Below are positions 1 to 10,104 of a stretch of 64,000 bases of DNA, in pieces. Numbering within the stretch: the stretch's first letter is position 1; every line of letters begins with the position of its first letter. Source of the DNA: Trypanosoma brucei gambiense DAL972 (Eukaryota > Euglenozoa > Kinetoplastea > Trypanosomatida > Trypanosomatidae); NCBI RefSeq assembly GCF_000210295.1, contig NC_026737.1:682001-746000 (forward strand), read 5' to 3'. The position numbers and the translations under genes are program-made. Below the pieces are notes generated by a model. It was not told the DNA's origin, did not search any database, and worked only from the letters and a program-made list of their open reading frames with translations.

Positions 1-2
1 TG

Positions 3-1322
3 GTGGACCGACCTCGAGACGATTTCACATGGTTGTTTATGGGCATCTTTTCAGGAGAATATGAGGCGTACTATCGAACCCTTCGCCGTTCCCTGAATAG
101 TGATCACGGACCCGTGCGGATCTTTATAACGACGGCAGACACTTTTTGCCAATTGTTATTCGAAAAGAAAATGGAGTTCGAGGCATTTGGTTATCTTCGC
201 CGTGTTTACGTTGATGATGTGGGTGTACAACTTCCAATGGTGCCCCCTCATGCTCCCGTACACGAAATGCGGGAGAGGCTTCGGAATCCGCTCCCATGCG
301 AACTGTTGCTCGGAACCCTGCATCAACTGCCGGGGCCTCACATTCGATCTATCTTGCAGCTGGGGCTCGTGTCGGCCGATATGGAAACTGCGCTCAAAGA
401 TCATTTAAAGTCGTTGTGCGTAAAATTGGAGCGCCACACGATTGTTCTTTCCGCTGTGCGCATTCCCTCAACGATACACTGTCTTTTTAGCTTTCATCTC
501 GCCCACGAGGATGTGTACGAATACGTTGTGCAACTCATCTGGAATGCACGGGCTACGATCCCTGGTCGGGCGGTGATATATGTCCGCTATGAAGACAACA
601 TCCTACAGGTGCGCACGAAGCTACGCCAGCTTGGAATGGATGTAAAGCTCTTCTCAGAAGTTTACCATGATGGTGTGTTTCGTGACTCATGGAAGTTTCT
701 CTTACTACATGAATCAGAGGCGTTTGGGGTTGACTTACCGCTTGTCTCGCATGTCTTCATCACATTTTGTCCCCACAGCACATGTTCCTTCCAGCATATG
801 TGTGGTCGAACCGGACGACTGGGAAATGTTGGTTGGGTGTACACCATAACAGACAAACGTGAAGCAAAGGCCGTGCGTGAGGTGGTCACACAGCTGGAAG
901 TTGATTTTTGTAGTCACGTGGTTGACAGCAATCTTGCACAAGTGCCACCCAGCGATATGGACCGCCTAACAAAGGAGTTTGAGCTATATGGGTTGGATCC
1001 GCAGTATGCAGTGAGGCAACACTACGTTGTGCAGAGTGAAAATCCAGACATGGCGTACCGCAGTCGTGAGTTCTTTAGTAAGCCAGCGGAAAAGCAGTTC
1101 CAGATGGAGGACTACACGCCAACGCCGGTGTTGCATAGGCGGTTCGTTAACGCAAAGAAGTTGGCTAAGGACGTGGAACGGGACCCTTCTGTGGCACTCA
1201 CCTTACAGAAGGAAGGATTACTGAACAGCAAACTTGCTCCAACGAAAAAAATGAGAAACCTTCTCAACAACAAGAGCCGAAGCTTCAATGCAGCACTTTA
1301 TGGTATGAAGAGTAATAAATAA
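3..1322 (+). CDS. Degenerate DEAD-box RNA helicase, 3' part (5' end outside window)
   Basis: The frame is open at the left edge of the window, so the N-terminal part, including the Walker A motif, is missing. In the 439 visible residues the order of superfamily-2 helicase motifs can be followed. A motif II position reads V-D-D-V-G (residues 70-74) in place of DEAD. S-A-V (150-152) stands for SAT. G-R-A-V-I-Y-V (189-195) is motif IV-like, and E-A-F-G-V-D-L-P (239-246) lies at motif V. H-M-C-G-R-T-G-R (265-272) is a recognisable motif VI. The tail after residue 300 is basic and ends in a Lys/Asn/Ser-rich stretch. Family assignment rests mainly on motifs IV to VI. The changed motif II suggests weak or absent ATP hydrolysis, but this is inference. 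The protein could be a mitochondrial or ribosome-assembly helicase-like factor; nothing visible decides this. Confidence 0.75.
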   Translation: MDRPRDDFTWLFMGIFSGEYEAYYRTLRRSLNSDHGPVRIFITTADTFCQLLFEKKMEFEAFGYLRRVYVDDVGVQLPMVPPHAPVHEMRERLRNPLPCELLLGTLHQLPGPHIRSILQLGLVSADMETALKDHLKSLCVKLERHTIVLSAVRIPSTIHCLFSFHLAHEDVYEYVVQLIWNARATIPGRAVIYVRYEDNILQVRTKLRQLGMDVKLFSEVYHDGVFRDSWKFLLLHESEAFGVDLPLVSHVFITFCPHSTCSFQHMCGRTGRLGNVGWVYTITDKREAKAVREVVTQLEVDFCSHVVDSNLAQVPPSDMDRLTKEFELYGLDPQYAVRQHYVVQSENPDMAYRSREFFSKPAEKQFQMEDYTPTPVLHRRFVNAKKLAKDVERDPSVALTLQKEGLLNSKLAPTKKMRNLLNNKSRSFNAALYGMKSNK

Positions 1323-1874
1323 TGGATGTCCATGAGTTTACCAGCACCATTTTATCTTCCAATTCTTCTGTGTGAGGAACGTTCAATTTGCAAGGCTACC
1401 GGCGAATCCGAGCCTTAGGGATATTAAAAAATAAATGTACGTTGGGCATGGAATTCTATGGTTGTGTGTAAAGATGGCTCGTCTCATTGCGGAAACTGAT
1501 GTGATAGGAATGATTCTTTTAGGTCGGGGGGGGAGGCCGGGAGAAGTGGTTGATGATGATATCCCTCCTGTGAAAGTGCGGTCGTGTAATTGCGCGAATC
1601 AATAAACAACACTAATAGTGTTCGCCATGATGTGTTCGACTTTTTTTTTCTTTCTTTCTTTTTTTCCTCTGCGCTATCATGAATTATGGTCGAACAGCTG
1701 CTGTACGGTTTATTCGCTCACTAGCTTGGGTCTCCGCCTTTTCTTCTTTTTTTTTCTTGCACATTTTGTGTGGCTCACACCCGCTTTAAATAATCCTTTT
1801 TTTTTTTTTTGCTTTCCTGTCATAAAGGTGTACCCGCAGGAGGGTCTCATAGTTGATCACATCTTCACTTTTGA
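1323..1874 (+). other. Intergenic region before the kinesin gene
   Basis: No credible coding region. It holds the 3' UTR of the helicase-like gene and, from about 1640, several T-rich runs leading to the splice acceptor of the kinesin gene. Confidence 0.6.
1797..1839 (+). promoter_or_regulatory. Predicted trans-splice acceptor, kinesin gene
   Basis: A run of 14 T (1797-1810) and further pyrimidines lead to AG at 1826-1827, or CAG at 1837-1839. Either gives a short 5' UTR of about 35-47 nt before the ATG at 1875. No other ATG lies between. Confidence 0.6.
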
Positions 1875-4286
1875 ATGACCACTCCATCTTTAGATTCAAC
1901 AGCGGTACGTGTTGTTGCCCGCTGTAGGCCCCTTCTTCCGAGTGAACGAAACCACACAACCTCCCGAATTCAGATTAACGCAGAAGCTGGGACAATTACT
2001 CTTGCCGAAAAGGGATTAGGGGTTGGTCGTTGTTTTACATTTGATCGTGTTTTCCTTCCCAACGCGCAACAGCACGATGTTGCTGAAGAGGTGAGTCCAC
2101 TGATCAGTCACGTGCTCGAAGGATTTTGTGCCACCATTTTCGCATACGGTCAGACAGGTAGCGGAAAGACACACACAGTTGAAGGGTTTGAATACATTCG
2201 TAACGGTAGGGGTGGCCCTAAAGTCAACATAGACACAGACCCCGAAAAGCATGGTATTATTCCCCGCGTGATACAGCTCATTTTCGATCGTGTTCGGGAA
2301 AAGCAGTTCGCAGATGCTAACACATCATATCACCTTAAGTGCAGCTATTATCAGATATACAATGAACGGGTTACAGATTTGCTGAATCCCTCATCGGAAG
2401 CTTCTAAAGGCACTGGTCTAAAGGTACGTTGGTGCCGTGACGATACTTTCACAGTGGAGAACCTTTACATATGTGAGTGTGACCAACCCGGCGAGATGCG
2501 CCGTATGTTCTTGTCTGGTGCTAGAGCTAAAGAAATGGGAAGTCATATGATGAACCAGCAATCGTCCCGCTCGCACTGCGTCTTCACAATCCACGTAGAG
2601 CGTTCCGATAGCGACATCCCAGGGAATAGTGTGAAGTCACAGCTCACCATTGTAGACTTGGCGGGGTCAGAGAAGCTGACGGCGCTTGACGCCAACCCCT
2701 CCTCAAAGCTGACTAAGGAATCTATAGATATAAATACGTCACTTTTTGCCTTGGGAAAAGTGATCACCTCTCTCGCCCAGCGATCAAAGCACAATCAGAA
2801 AAACGGTGCGGGGGCTAATCAGTTGCACATCCCCTACCGTGATAGCAAACTGACCAAGCTCCTGAAGCATGCACTAGGAGGAAACTCACTAACAACGATG
2901 TTAGCGTGTATCAGCCCATCCGATAACTACGCGGAGGAAACAATGTCGACGCTTATGTTCGCTACTACAGCTAGAACTATTAAAAACGTGCCTTACGTGG
3001 CTGAGGACCCTGTAACACAGGTTGTCAATCAACTCCGGAGCGAACTTGGAAATGTAAAGGAGGAGTTGAGCTACTATCAGAACCTTGTTGGCAGCAACCT
3101 CATCAACAGTGGCCCAACGCGACCACAGCCTATGTACCACGTGGAGGCTTCAAACGACGAGGCCGTTAACGCACAAGTGAATGAATTATCGGACAAACTC
3201 CTGCAGGCATGTGATGCCCTCCAGAAAATTATGAGCATCAACACCCAGCTTCGCTCTGCTTTTGACGTGGTGAAGGAGGCGAAAGCAGAACTCGAACGAA
3301 GGGAGATGGAGCTAAACGCTGAAAATTTAGCTCTGCGCGAACGTATTGAGATGTTGGAGTCTGTTGTGCTTAAAGAGGACTTGACGGAGTGCTTTGGAAA
3401 TGGCGCAAAGTCCCAGGAGGGGTATTTGAAGAACAACGGTTACTACTATTCCTCAGCGCGAGCATCACTCCTTACAAATGCATCCGACCCAAAGTCCTGT
3501 CACGCACCCACCAGGCCCCACTCCGCAAGCGTGCACGAGTCGCCCGCTCCAACAACAGCTGGTCAAACAAATCCACGGGCTTATGCAGCGGATGGAGCGT
3601 GGGCGGCGGAGCGCCCTCCGATTGCCGAAGATAATCCCCGACCAATGACGGGACCTTCAGTGCGCCCGTCAGCGGAGGGTTTTGTGCCCTCAGCACAACT
3701 TGCGGAAGAACGCTTACGTGGGGAACAATCAATTAATAAACGAAGAGAAAAGCTGACAAAGGGTCTCGCCGAGTATGCTAACAGATACTGTCAACCTGAC
3801 CGTTTCGTGAACTATGCGGAATACTACGGAAAGGCCCGCCGCTTGGTAACCACGAACCGTTCAGTTTCTAGTACCGTGGATGATATGAGCAAAACCCTCC
3901 GCCAAATCCCAGAGAGCATTGCCAGCACCGTTCCCAACTCACTGAAGACCACTTCTCAATTCGGGATGTTACACTTTGGTGGGAGCCGGGAGGAGTTGGG
4001 CGAACTCGAGGAACGTCGGCGGCAGCGTGAGGAGAAGCGGCAGGCGCTCATCGCTCAGCAGGATGCCCTCCGCGGTGATGTTGCGCGCGCATTTGTTGGT
4101 ATTACTGAAAAGAAGGAACCCATCCGAGCTGGAAAAGAACCATACGAGCAAGGATCATTAGCATCCACGGACACGACCGGGAAGCAAATGCCAAAGTTAC
4201 CTTCAGCGCAACCTGCCCCCGCAGATTCGGTGAGTCGGCTGAAGGCTTATTTGGAACAAGAAATAGGTATGAAGGGTGAGTTATGA
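1875..4286 (+). CDS. Kinesin with N-terminal motor domain
   Basis: An 803-aa microtubule motor. The motor core spans about residues 8-372. The P-loop is G-Q-T-G-S-G-K-T (92-99), switch I is N-Q-Q-S-S-R-S-H (227-234), and switch II is D-L-A-G-S-E (261-266). The microtubule-contacting Y-R-D-S-K-L-T sits at 321-327. All nucleotide-binding residues are intact, so it should be an active ATPase. A neck follows, then coiled-coil segments (about 385-405 and 435-510). A Pro/Ser/Thr-rich linker (about 530-640) separates these from a charged tail with a helical Glu/Arg-rich stretch near 720-750. The start is the first ATG after the splice acceptor and leads directly into the conserved first strand V-R-V-V-A-R-C-R-P. 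The tail gives no cargo clue. I cannot place it in a named kinesin family; many trypanosome kinesins are lineage-specific and flagellar. Confidence 0.95.
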   Translation: MTTPSLDSTAVRVVARCRPLLPSERNHTTSRIQINAEAGTITLAEKGLGVGRCFTFDRVFLPNAQQHDVAEEVSPLISHVLEGFCATIFAYGQTGSGKTHTVEGFEYIRNGRGGPKVNIDTDPEKHGIIPRVIQLIFDRVREKQFADANTSYHLKCSYYQIYNERVTDLLNPSSEASKGTGLKVRWCRDDTFTVENLYICECDQPGEMRRMFLSGARAKEMGSHMMNQQSSRSHCVFTIHVERSDSDIPGNSVKSQLTIVDLAGSEKLTALDANPSSKLTKESIDINTSLFALGKVITSLAQRSKHNQKNGAGANQLHIPYRDSKLTKLLKHALGGNSLTTMLACISPSDNYAEETMSTLMFATTARTIKNVPYVAEDPVTQVVNQLRSELGNVKEELSYYQNLVGSNLINSGPTRPQPMYHVEASNDEAVNAQVNELSDKLLQACDALQKIMSINTQLRSAFDVVKEAKAELERREMELNAENLALRERIEMLESVVLKEDLTECFGNGAKSQEGYLKNNGYYYSSARASLLTNASDPKSCHAPTRPHSASVHESPAPTTAGQTNPRAYAADGAWAAERPPIAEDNPRPMTGPSVRPSAEGFVPSAQLAEERLRGEQSINKRREKLTKGLAEYANRYCQPDRFVNYAEYYGKARRLVTTNRSVSSTVDDMSKTLRQIPESIASTVPNSLKTTSQFGMLHFGGSREELGELEERRRQREEKRQALIAQQDALRGDVARAFVGITEKKEPIRAGKEPYEQGSLASTDTTGKQMPKLPSAQPAPADSVSRLKAYLEQEIGMKGEL

Positions 4287-4859
4287 AGAGGATTATGGGC
4301 AGCTATAAGACCCGGGGACACATTTACGCACTGAATCGTGGCCGCACACAAACACCGTGTGCATACTTACAACCACTTACATATCGAATATTGCCGACCC
4401 CGGATCCCTGGACCAATGTTCTGCAAATGGGGTTTATGCAGCCGGTATAAGCGGCTAATTGGAGCTCGCTATTATTTATCCCTGGAGGTGGGAGGCAGGC
4501 GCGTGTTCGCTAAGCTGATGCGCACAGGCGAAAGGAATGAGTGCGTGGGAGGCGTTGCAGCATGTCGCTCCAAGGAGTGGGAAGGGAAGAGAAGCGGAAA
4601 AGAGAAATATGAATTCGGCACCTCATCTCGGGAACTGTTTCGTGCTGTTGCCGTAACCCTCTAATTCCCTGTGTGTTTATCCCGGATTTTGGCCACTCGG
4701 TTACCCTTGCCCTGGTGGGTTCCTGATGCGATCCTGTTGAGAGGGAGAGAGTGGGGTTCCTGTTTTGTCTGTGCTGGGCTGGACTGCAGATACAATTCAT
4801 TTTCTTTCTCCTGACTATACCCTATTACGTATTCAGTCCCGGTAATAGTGGGGTTTGCC

Positions 4860-4861
<2 letters not shown>

Positions 4862-4893
<32 letters not shown>
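4862..4893 (+). repeat. TTA microsatellite
   Basis: About 10 uninterrupted TTA units in the intergenic region. Confidence 0.9.
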
Positions 4894-5252
4894 TCCCCTT
4901 GCTAGATGCCGTCGCGTTTCACGTCATGGTTTTAATGTTCCACTGATGTGCACCTCGTTGGTGGTAGTGTTATTGTTTTTTTTTTCTTTCAAATTAATTC
5001 TTCCCCGCACATTTGCTTTGTTTTCCTTGTTTCAGCACGCAGCACCGCATGTACATTTGCGTGCGTAAGTGGGTGCCCACTACAACTTCGTTGGAGAGAG
5101 TGAGTTAGGTTTTTCTCCCTTACATACACACCTGATGTCTCTCCATTTTCCCCACCTCAGTTGGCTGCTCTTACGGCCTCAACCGTGTCTGCACGTGTAT
5201 GTGTGTTGAATGCATACCCTTATATTACCGATCGGGCGTAGTGATCTCTCAA

Positions 5253-5258
<6 letters not shown>

Positions 5259-5283
<25 letters not shown>
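5259..5283 (+). repeat. AT dinucleotide microsatellite
   Basis: About 12 AT units, flanked by imperfect ATACAT copies. Confidence 0.9.
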
Positions 5284-5289
<6 letters not shown>

Positions 5290-5430
5290 GGTGGGTGAAA
5301 CAGCGTGTGCATTGTTTCACTGCGTCCCAACACATCCGCCCTTCTTTACTTCATGGCACCTCTGCTTTTAGCACATCATTCTATTAGGCGGTTATTTATC
5401 TATTCTATGATTGTATCTGTTACTACATTC

Positions 5431-5507
5431 TTTTTTTTTTTTGTACTCTACTGCCTCTTCCGCCCTTATATAATTCTTCACAATCCCTCCTTTGCAACTA
5501 TGGAAAG
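5431..5507 (+). promoter_or_regulatory. Predicted trans-splice acceptor, p25-alpha gene
   Basis: A 12-T run (5431-5442) and a long AG-free pyrimidine-rich stretch lead to the first AG at 5506-5507. The implied 5' UTR of about 134 nt is A-rich. An ATG at 5500 lies just upstream of the acceptor and would be excluded. Confidence 0.5.
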
Positions 5508-5641
5508 AAAGAGAGAAAACAAAGCAAAAGCTACAAGCGACCATCTACAAGAGCTAATACTACACACTACATACATTCTCAAGTAAGCACTCAAAGGAAA
5601 CCCTCAAAAAAGAAAAAAAAAGATATCTACGGTTTGTCATC

Positions 5642-6094
5642 ATGGAAGCTGTCTTCTACGCATTTGCATCCTTCGGCACGGCGCCCACGAAGGAGATGGA
5701 CAATGCCCATTTCTCCAAAATGTTAAAGGAGGCTAAAATCATTGGCAAAACCTTCACCTCTACAGATGCCGACCTCCTCTTCAACAAGATCAAGGCGAAG
5801 GGCGCCCGTAAAATCACCTTCACGGAGTTTAACACAAGAGCCCTCCCTGATATTGCCACCAAGTTGAAGATGACACCCGAGCAGGTGGCTGAAATTCTCA
5901 CGAAGGCATCACCCGCCTCCAATTCCACAAAAGCAGAAGCTGTTAAGTTCCATGACGACAAAAATCTCTACACGGGCGTCTACAAGGCGGGAGGCCCCAC
6001 AAATGTGGATCGTAACGCCGGATCCCTTTCAGGGGTTGTCGACCGCCGTGTGGATCAGGTCGATGTGCGTGGCACAACCTCCTCGCAAAAGTAA
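5642..6094 (+). CDS. p25-alpha / TPPP family protein
   Basis: A 150-aa protein that covers nearly the whole p25-alpha domain. The N-terminal helical half has F-Y-A-F-A-S-F-G (5-12) and K-M-L-K-E-A-K-I-I (26-34). T-F-T-S-T-D-A-D-L-L-F (37-47) and I-T-F-T-E-F (58-63) follow, an EF-hand-like layout without a full calcium loop. The C-terminal element N-L-Y-T-G-V-Y-K (107-114) matches the family's conserved L-Y-T-G-x-x-K signature and is followed by a flexible tail. Family members (tubulin polymerisation-promoting proteins, TPPP) bind and bundle microtubules. In flagellates they are usually linked to the axoneme or flagellum. Length and start agree with single-domain protist members. A flagellar role here is inferred from the family. 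Confidence 0.92.
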   Translation: MEAVFYAFASFGTAPTKEMDNAHFSKMLKEAKIIGKTFTSTDADLLFNKIKAKGARKITFTEFNTRALPDIATKLKMTPEQVAEILTKASPASNSTKAEAVKFHDDKNLYTGVYKAGGPTNVDRNAGSLSGVVDRRVDQVDVRGTTSSQK

Positions 6095-6166
6095 AACAAA
6101 AGAAATTGTAATATGTTATATTCATTTGATATATATTTAAATTTATATTTGTGGTACTGGTAGGCG

Positions 6167-6500
6167 AAGGATGAAAAAGGGGATTACGGAAAAGAAACAA
6201 AAAAAAAAGTAAAAGAAGAATAAGAATAAGAAGGGATGGAATAATTCTTTTTTTTTAAAAAAAAGAAAGAAAGGAAAAAAATATGAGGGGGAGTGTGTGG
6301 GAGGACAGAAGGATGGAAAAAAAAAAAAAAGTCACAAGAAGTTTGAAAAAGAAGAAAAGAGAACGAAGTGAAGTGAAATGAATATGAAATATAAATGCGG
6401 TGACTACGAGAAAGGAAGAAGAAGAAAGTGAATTTTCGTCCCAAGATTGAAAAAAAAAAAACGGAATATATAAAAAGAAAAAAGAAGAGCGAAGTTATGT
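6167..6500 (+). repeat. Purine-rich tract (A+G dominated)
   Basis: About 330 nt almost entirely A and G on the + strand, with one embedded T9A8 palindrome at 6248-6264. It lies in the p25-alpha 3' flank. Confidence 0.7.
6245..6267. repeat. Oligo-T/oligo-A palindrome
   Basis: TTC, nine T, eight A, then GAA: a nearly perfect inverted repeat of about 11 bp per arm with no loop. Confidence 0.75.
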
Positions 6501-7466
6501 CGACAAATGCAGAGCATATCAAAAGTGTAAAAAGGGAATAGGGATATTTAAGGACATATTTCTCATTTGTTTGGCGCCCTTCTGAATAACACTCCCAGAA
6601 TATTTTCGCCTGATATTTTTGGCTTTTTTTTCTTTCCTTGCCTGTTTTTTGTTTGTTTGTTTGTTTTTGTTTTCGTTTCCCCTTTCGGTGTTGTGTTGTT
6701 TACAGTAATATCCCCTACACGACATCACATACCTTTCACCATGTCATTTGAATTTCTTTCCTCATCTCTCTTTCATTTTTATTTTCATTTCCTCCCATAA
6801 GTGCCGTGGTGTCCTGATAGTTGCGATGTAATTTAATTCGGTTATTTCCGTCATTTAATCAGGCGTCAGGCACTTCTTGAAGAAAGTGAAAGGGAAAAAG
6901 GAAAAGAAATGTGGCAGTGGAGGCAGAAGCAGCAGTGGCAAAAGAAGAAGAAAAAGAAGAAATTGGTGGAAAAAGAAAAAGAAAAAAATCATTATCATTA
7001 TCATTTCGTACATGCCACAACAGTGCCTTCTTTCCTGCGTTTTTTTTATTTTGTTTTCTCTTTGTGGCGGATACCATTCAAATAGTTCCATCTCATGCGC
7101 AAAGGATTGAAATGAAGTAAGGATAAAGAAAGGTGAATATTAGGGATTGGGACATATATTTGAATTCTTCGTGGTATGTATTTATACATTAATGTATTTA
7201 TATTCATACTCACTCAGAGGCATTTTAAAAAAAAAAATGAGGAAGATATAATTGTGGCGTGTAATGGGTGATGGAATTTGGTTGAGGAATGGAAAAGAAA
7301 ATTTGAAGGGAAGGACACGCGTAAATTTTACGCAAATCTCTCTATCCCTTTTTCTTTTTTCTTTTCTTTTCTTTTTTCTTTTCTTTTCCAAATTCCCCCT
7401 TTTCTTCTTTCTTCATGTGTATTTGTATGTGTGAATGTGCGGGTATGCTGCTTCTCATTTTGTATG

Positions 7467-7471
<5 letters not shown>

Positions 7472-7499
<28 letters not shown>
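7472..7499 (+). repeat. AT dinucleotide microsatellite
   Basis: 14 uninterrupted AT units. Confidence 0.9.
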
Positions 7500-7502
<3 letters not shown>

Positions 7503-7747
7503 TCTATGTACGTATGTATGTTTGTTCATTTGTATGTGTGTGTGTGCGTGCACTTTTTTCTTTCTTTTCCATATCTGGGGAACAGTTCAATATTATTTAC
7601 CCCGTATATCTCCTTTCGTCTCCTTACTATTTATATGTATTTTTTCCTTTTTTTTTTTCTTGGGTGTTTTTTTTTCTTTTTTTTTCTATTTAGTTGACAC
7701 TGCCGTTGTTGTTATTCTTGTTATTATGATTATTATTGAAAAGTGTA

Positions 7748-7767
7748 ATATATATATATATATATAT
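7748..7767 (+). repeat. AT dinucleotide microsatellite
   Basis: 10 AT units. Confidence 0.85.
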
Positions 7768-7926
7768 TATAACAATAATAATCGCAATAAAAAAGAATAA
7801 TGAGGACAACTTCCGCTGCTGCAACAGAGATAAAGCGGTGCCTCACAATTCATGTGGACTTTTGATATCAACTAGGAATGATATGATGGTCACCGATAAC
7901 TCTCTCTGATATATCAAGTTCTCTAA

Positions 7927-7962
7927 ATATATATATATATATATATATTTTTTAAAAAAAAA
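7927..7962 (+). repeat. AT microsatellite joined to a T6A9 tract
   Basis: AT repeat 7927-7948 runs directly into six T and nine A (to 7962). Confidence 0.85.
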
Positions 7963-8500
7963 GAGAAAAGGATTAATATTTTTATTATGAATTATTATTA
8001 TTATTACTATTATGCGCACACACGTATGCCACGTCATACCGTTGCTGTCGTTGTTGTTGGTGTTGCTGTTGGACCAGTGGCCGCACAATCAGTAAATGTA
8101 CTTGGGTTGCTTTCATTCACACCTGTCATATCTCTAATCATTTCTCCTCTTTCCTTTTTTAAAGAAAATAATAAACAAAAAAAAACAGAAGGGATAGGAA
8201 ATAGAAAAAAATAACAACTAATTAGAAGTAATCATTTCTCAGTTAATTTGCATGCAGAAAAACTTCATATAACTTAGCAAAAGGAATGCAACCTTTTCGA
8301 AGCTGGGAGGAGGACGTATTTAATTGATATGATAAACTTGTAGTCGCGTATATGTTGAGGCCAGTGACGTTATTTTCATTTATTATCGCCGGTCATGGAT
8401 TTGGCTATTGGTTTCGTCAGATAACTGCGGTCTCCTCAGTCATTATATAAAAATGAAAGGGATTGGGATTGAAATGTAACGAAATAATGTTTCTTCAAAA

Positions 8501-8520
8501 TATATATATATATATATATA
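8501..8520 (+). repeat. TA dinucleotide microsatellite
   Basis: 10 TA units. Confidence 0.9.
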
Positions 8521-8922
8521 AAAGAAAGGCAGCATTTGATGTTGTGCGGTGATGTGAAAGAGAGGTAAGAAAAGTCCCACAAAACAACTTTTCTGAAGTT
8601 TAATCACTTTTTTTCTTTTCTTTTTGCGTTCTTCACTACATTTTTTTTTTACAAAAAAAAAAAATAAATAAACTCGCTGCTTCACACTCTTTGTGCCTCA
8701 CCATTTATACGTGGTGATCAAGTTATCAGCCTGTTTGGTGCGTATCAATCAGAACTTCAGGAACAAAACCGAGTGAAACGAGTTAAACAAAAGGAAAGAA
8801 CAAACAGACATAAAGGAGCAAACAACACGAAGAAAGAGCAAAGAGAATAAACGAGAATTAAGGAGCAAAAAAAAAAAAGTAAACAAGCAAAGGATAAGAC
8901 GAAAACGGTGGTAATATTAGTA

Positions 8923-8938
8923 ATATATATATATATAT
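8923..8938 (+). repeat. AT dinucleotide microsatellite
   Basis: 8 AT units, about 75 nt upstream of the ATG at 9014, so probably in the 5' UTR of that gene. Confidence 0.8.
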
Positions 8939-9013
8939 AATTTAATTTACTATTAATACTACTAATTGAGGGAAGGAAATTAAAAATAAAGAAAAAGAAA
9001 AAAGTAGGAAGTT

Positions 9014-9913
9014 ATGAGTACAACATCGTCACGTACAGCAGACGACGGCCTGACGGAACTTGACGGTCACGTGCCGGGCCACTTCCGCCTTCCAACGCGT
9101 GGGAGTCAACAGCCTTTAGACGAAGATGAGGATCGTGCGCTGGTCTCCAACGGTACCGGTGGCGATGATGGTTCATGTTTTTCCGGTGACCCACACGAAG
9201 TTCCCCATCCGGAGGAACCGACGCAACTCAACACCCGGACACTCCGGCGGATGCAGCGGGCCGTTGCGGGTGGCAACATTCCGTTACGTGCAGATCTGCT
9301 TGGGGGCACGAATTTACGAGCGCAGCGGACGGCGAGTGCCATCACTGCGATGAGTTGTACTTCTGGTGGGATGGATGCTCAGTCCAGTGGTTGTGATACG
9401 TCGCGGGCGGAGAGTAAACAAAAATCTAACGATGTGCCTTTGGGTCGCGCTCATGACTCGGTGGCAAACCTCTCAATGGCCAGCGTGGAAAGCATGTGTG
9501 GCAGTACCGTTATGCCAAACATACTCAACCGAAAGAATCTGGACTTTTTTTCTGCTCAATTGCTCAGCGGGGGAGCGCGGCTTCGCCAAGAGTTCCTGTC
9601 GGGCGAAGATGTGAAACCGCGGGGCGGTGAGCCCTCCGAAATGGCAACAGCAGATTTGCCAATGAGTTTGTGGACGGAAGGTGGCGGTAGTGAACATTTG
9701 AGCCGATTTATCTCCCAAAGTGACATTGGATTAAATACGGAGGAGACACGACAGGGAAATGCAGCAGATAGCCTCAGTGAGGCCACAAACCCGCGGACTC
9801 CAGCAAATGAAGAGGGTATGCAGAGCGTAATGGCAGAAATGGGCACATTTGGTTCATCTTCACGTATAGCCGATCCCACCACGGCATCGGAAGGATCAGC
9901 CCACAAAAAGTAG
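9014..9913 (+). CDS. Hypothetical protein, 299 aa, Ser/Gly/Thr-rich and probably disordered
   Basis: The composition is clearly coding: balanced codon use, GC content well above the flanks and an uninterrupted frame. I recognise no domain. The protein is rich in Ser, Gly, Thr and acidic residues, has no membrane segment and no signal peptide, and has only short helix-prone stretches (about 73-85 and 172-190). It looks largely disordered. The ATG at 9014 is the first in frame and follows a purine-rich leader. Its setting is odd: about 2.9 kb of non-coding DNA lies upstream and 4.2 kb downstream, so it may have very long UTRs. In trypanosomes long 3' UTRs often carry post-transcriptional control. 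That makes this a candidate stage-regulated gene, which is inference only. Confidence 0.75.
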   Translation: MSTTSSRTADDGLTELDGHVPGHFRLPTRGSQQPLDEDEDRALVSNGTGGDDGSCFSGDPHEVPHPEEPTQLNTRTLRRMQRAVAGGNIPLRADLLGGTNLRAQRTASAITAMSCTSGGMDAQSSGCDTSRAESKQKSNDVPLGRAHDSVANLSMASVESMCGSTVMPNILNRKNLDFFSAQLLSGGARLRQEFLSGEDVKPRGGEPSEMATADLPMSLWTEGGGSEHLSRFISQSDIGLNTEETRQGNAADSLSEATNPRTPANEEGMQSVMAEMGTFGSSSRIADPTTASEGSAHKK

Positions 9914-9974
9914 AAGAGGGACCAAATGTCCACGAAACATTTTCGTGAAGAAGAGGAAGAGTGAGAGAATGACG

Positions 9975-9978
<4 letters not shown>

Positions 9979-10008
<30 letters not shown>
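9979..10008 (+). repeat. GA dinucleotide microsatellite
   Basis: About 14 AG/GA units followed by GAAA units, just downstream of the stop at 9913. A polypurine mirror-type repeat. Confidence 0.9.
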
Positions 10009-10011
<3 letters not shown>

Positions 10012-10091
10012 AAGAAAGAGAGGAAAAGGAAAAAAGAGAAATGATGAAAATAAGAGGAAAGAGTGGATAAATTCCAGCAAAGTGTGAGGGC

Positions 10092-10104
10092 ATATATATA
10101 TATA
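10092..10104 (+). repeat. Short AT tract
   Basis: About 6 AT units. Confidence 0.7.

Larger units (their letters stand above)
4287..5641 (+). other. Intergenic region before the p25-alpha gene
   Basis: Holds the kinesin 3' UTR and the p25-alpha 5' UTR. It contains a TTA repeat, an AT repeat and T-rich tracts. The open frames here start at GTG, TTG or ATGs inside low-complexity sequence and look fortuitous. Confidence 0.6.
6095..9013 (+). other. Long AT-rich region without a gene (2.9 kb)
   Basis: No coding region is supported on either strand. Open frames are made of poly-Lys, poly-Phe or Tyr/Ile repeats from microsatellites. It starts with a purine-rich stretch (about 6167-6500) and holds AT tracts near 7472, 7748, 7927 and 8501 and oligo-T/oligo-A palindromes. 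T-rich tracts near 7336-7425 and 8607-8650 could act as splice acceptors. It probably combines a long p25-alpha 3' UTR and the 5' UTR of the next gene. Confidence 0.6.

Noticed and set aside
4338..4664. 108-codon frame after the kinesin gene
   Set aside because: Begins at GTG, has no domain and lies in the 3' UTR region without its own acceptor.
7278..7800. Overlapping open frames of 121-139 codons rich in Phe, Tyr and Ile
   Set aside because: Produced by T-rich and AT repeat tracts; hydrophobic residues come only from simple repeats.
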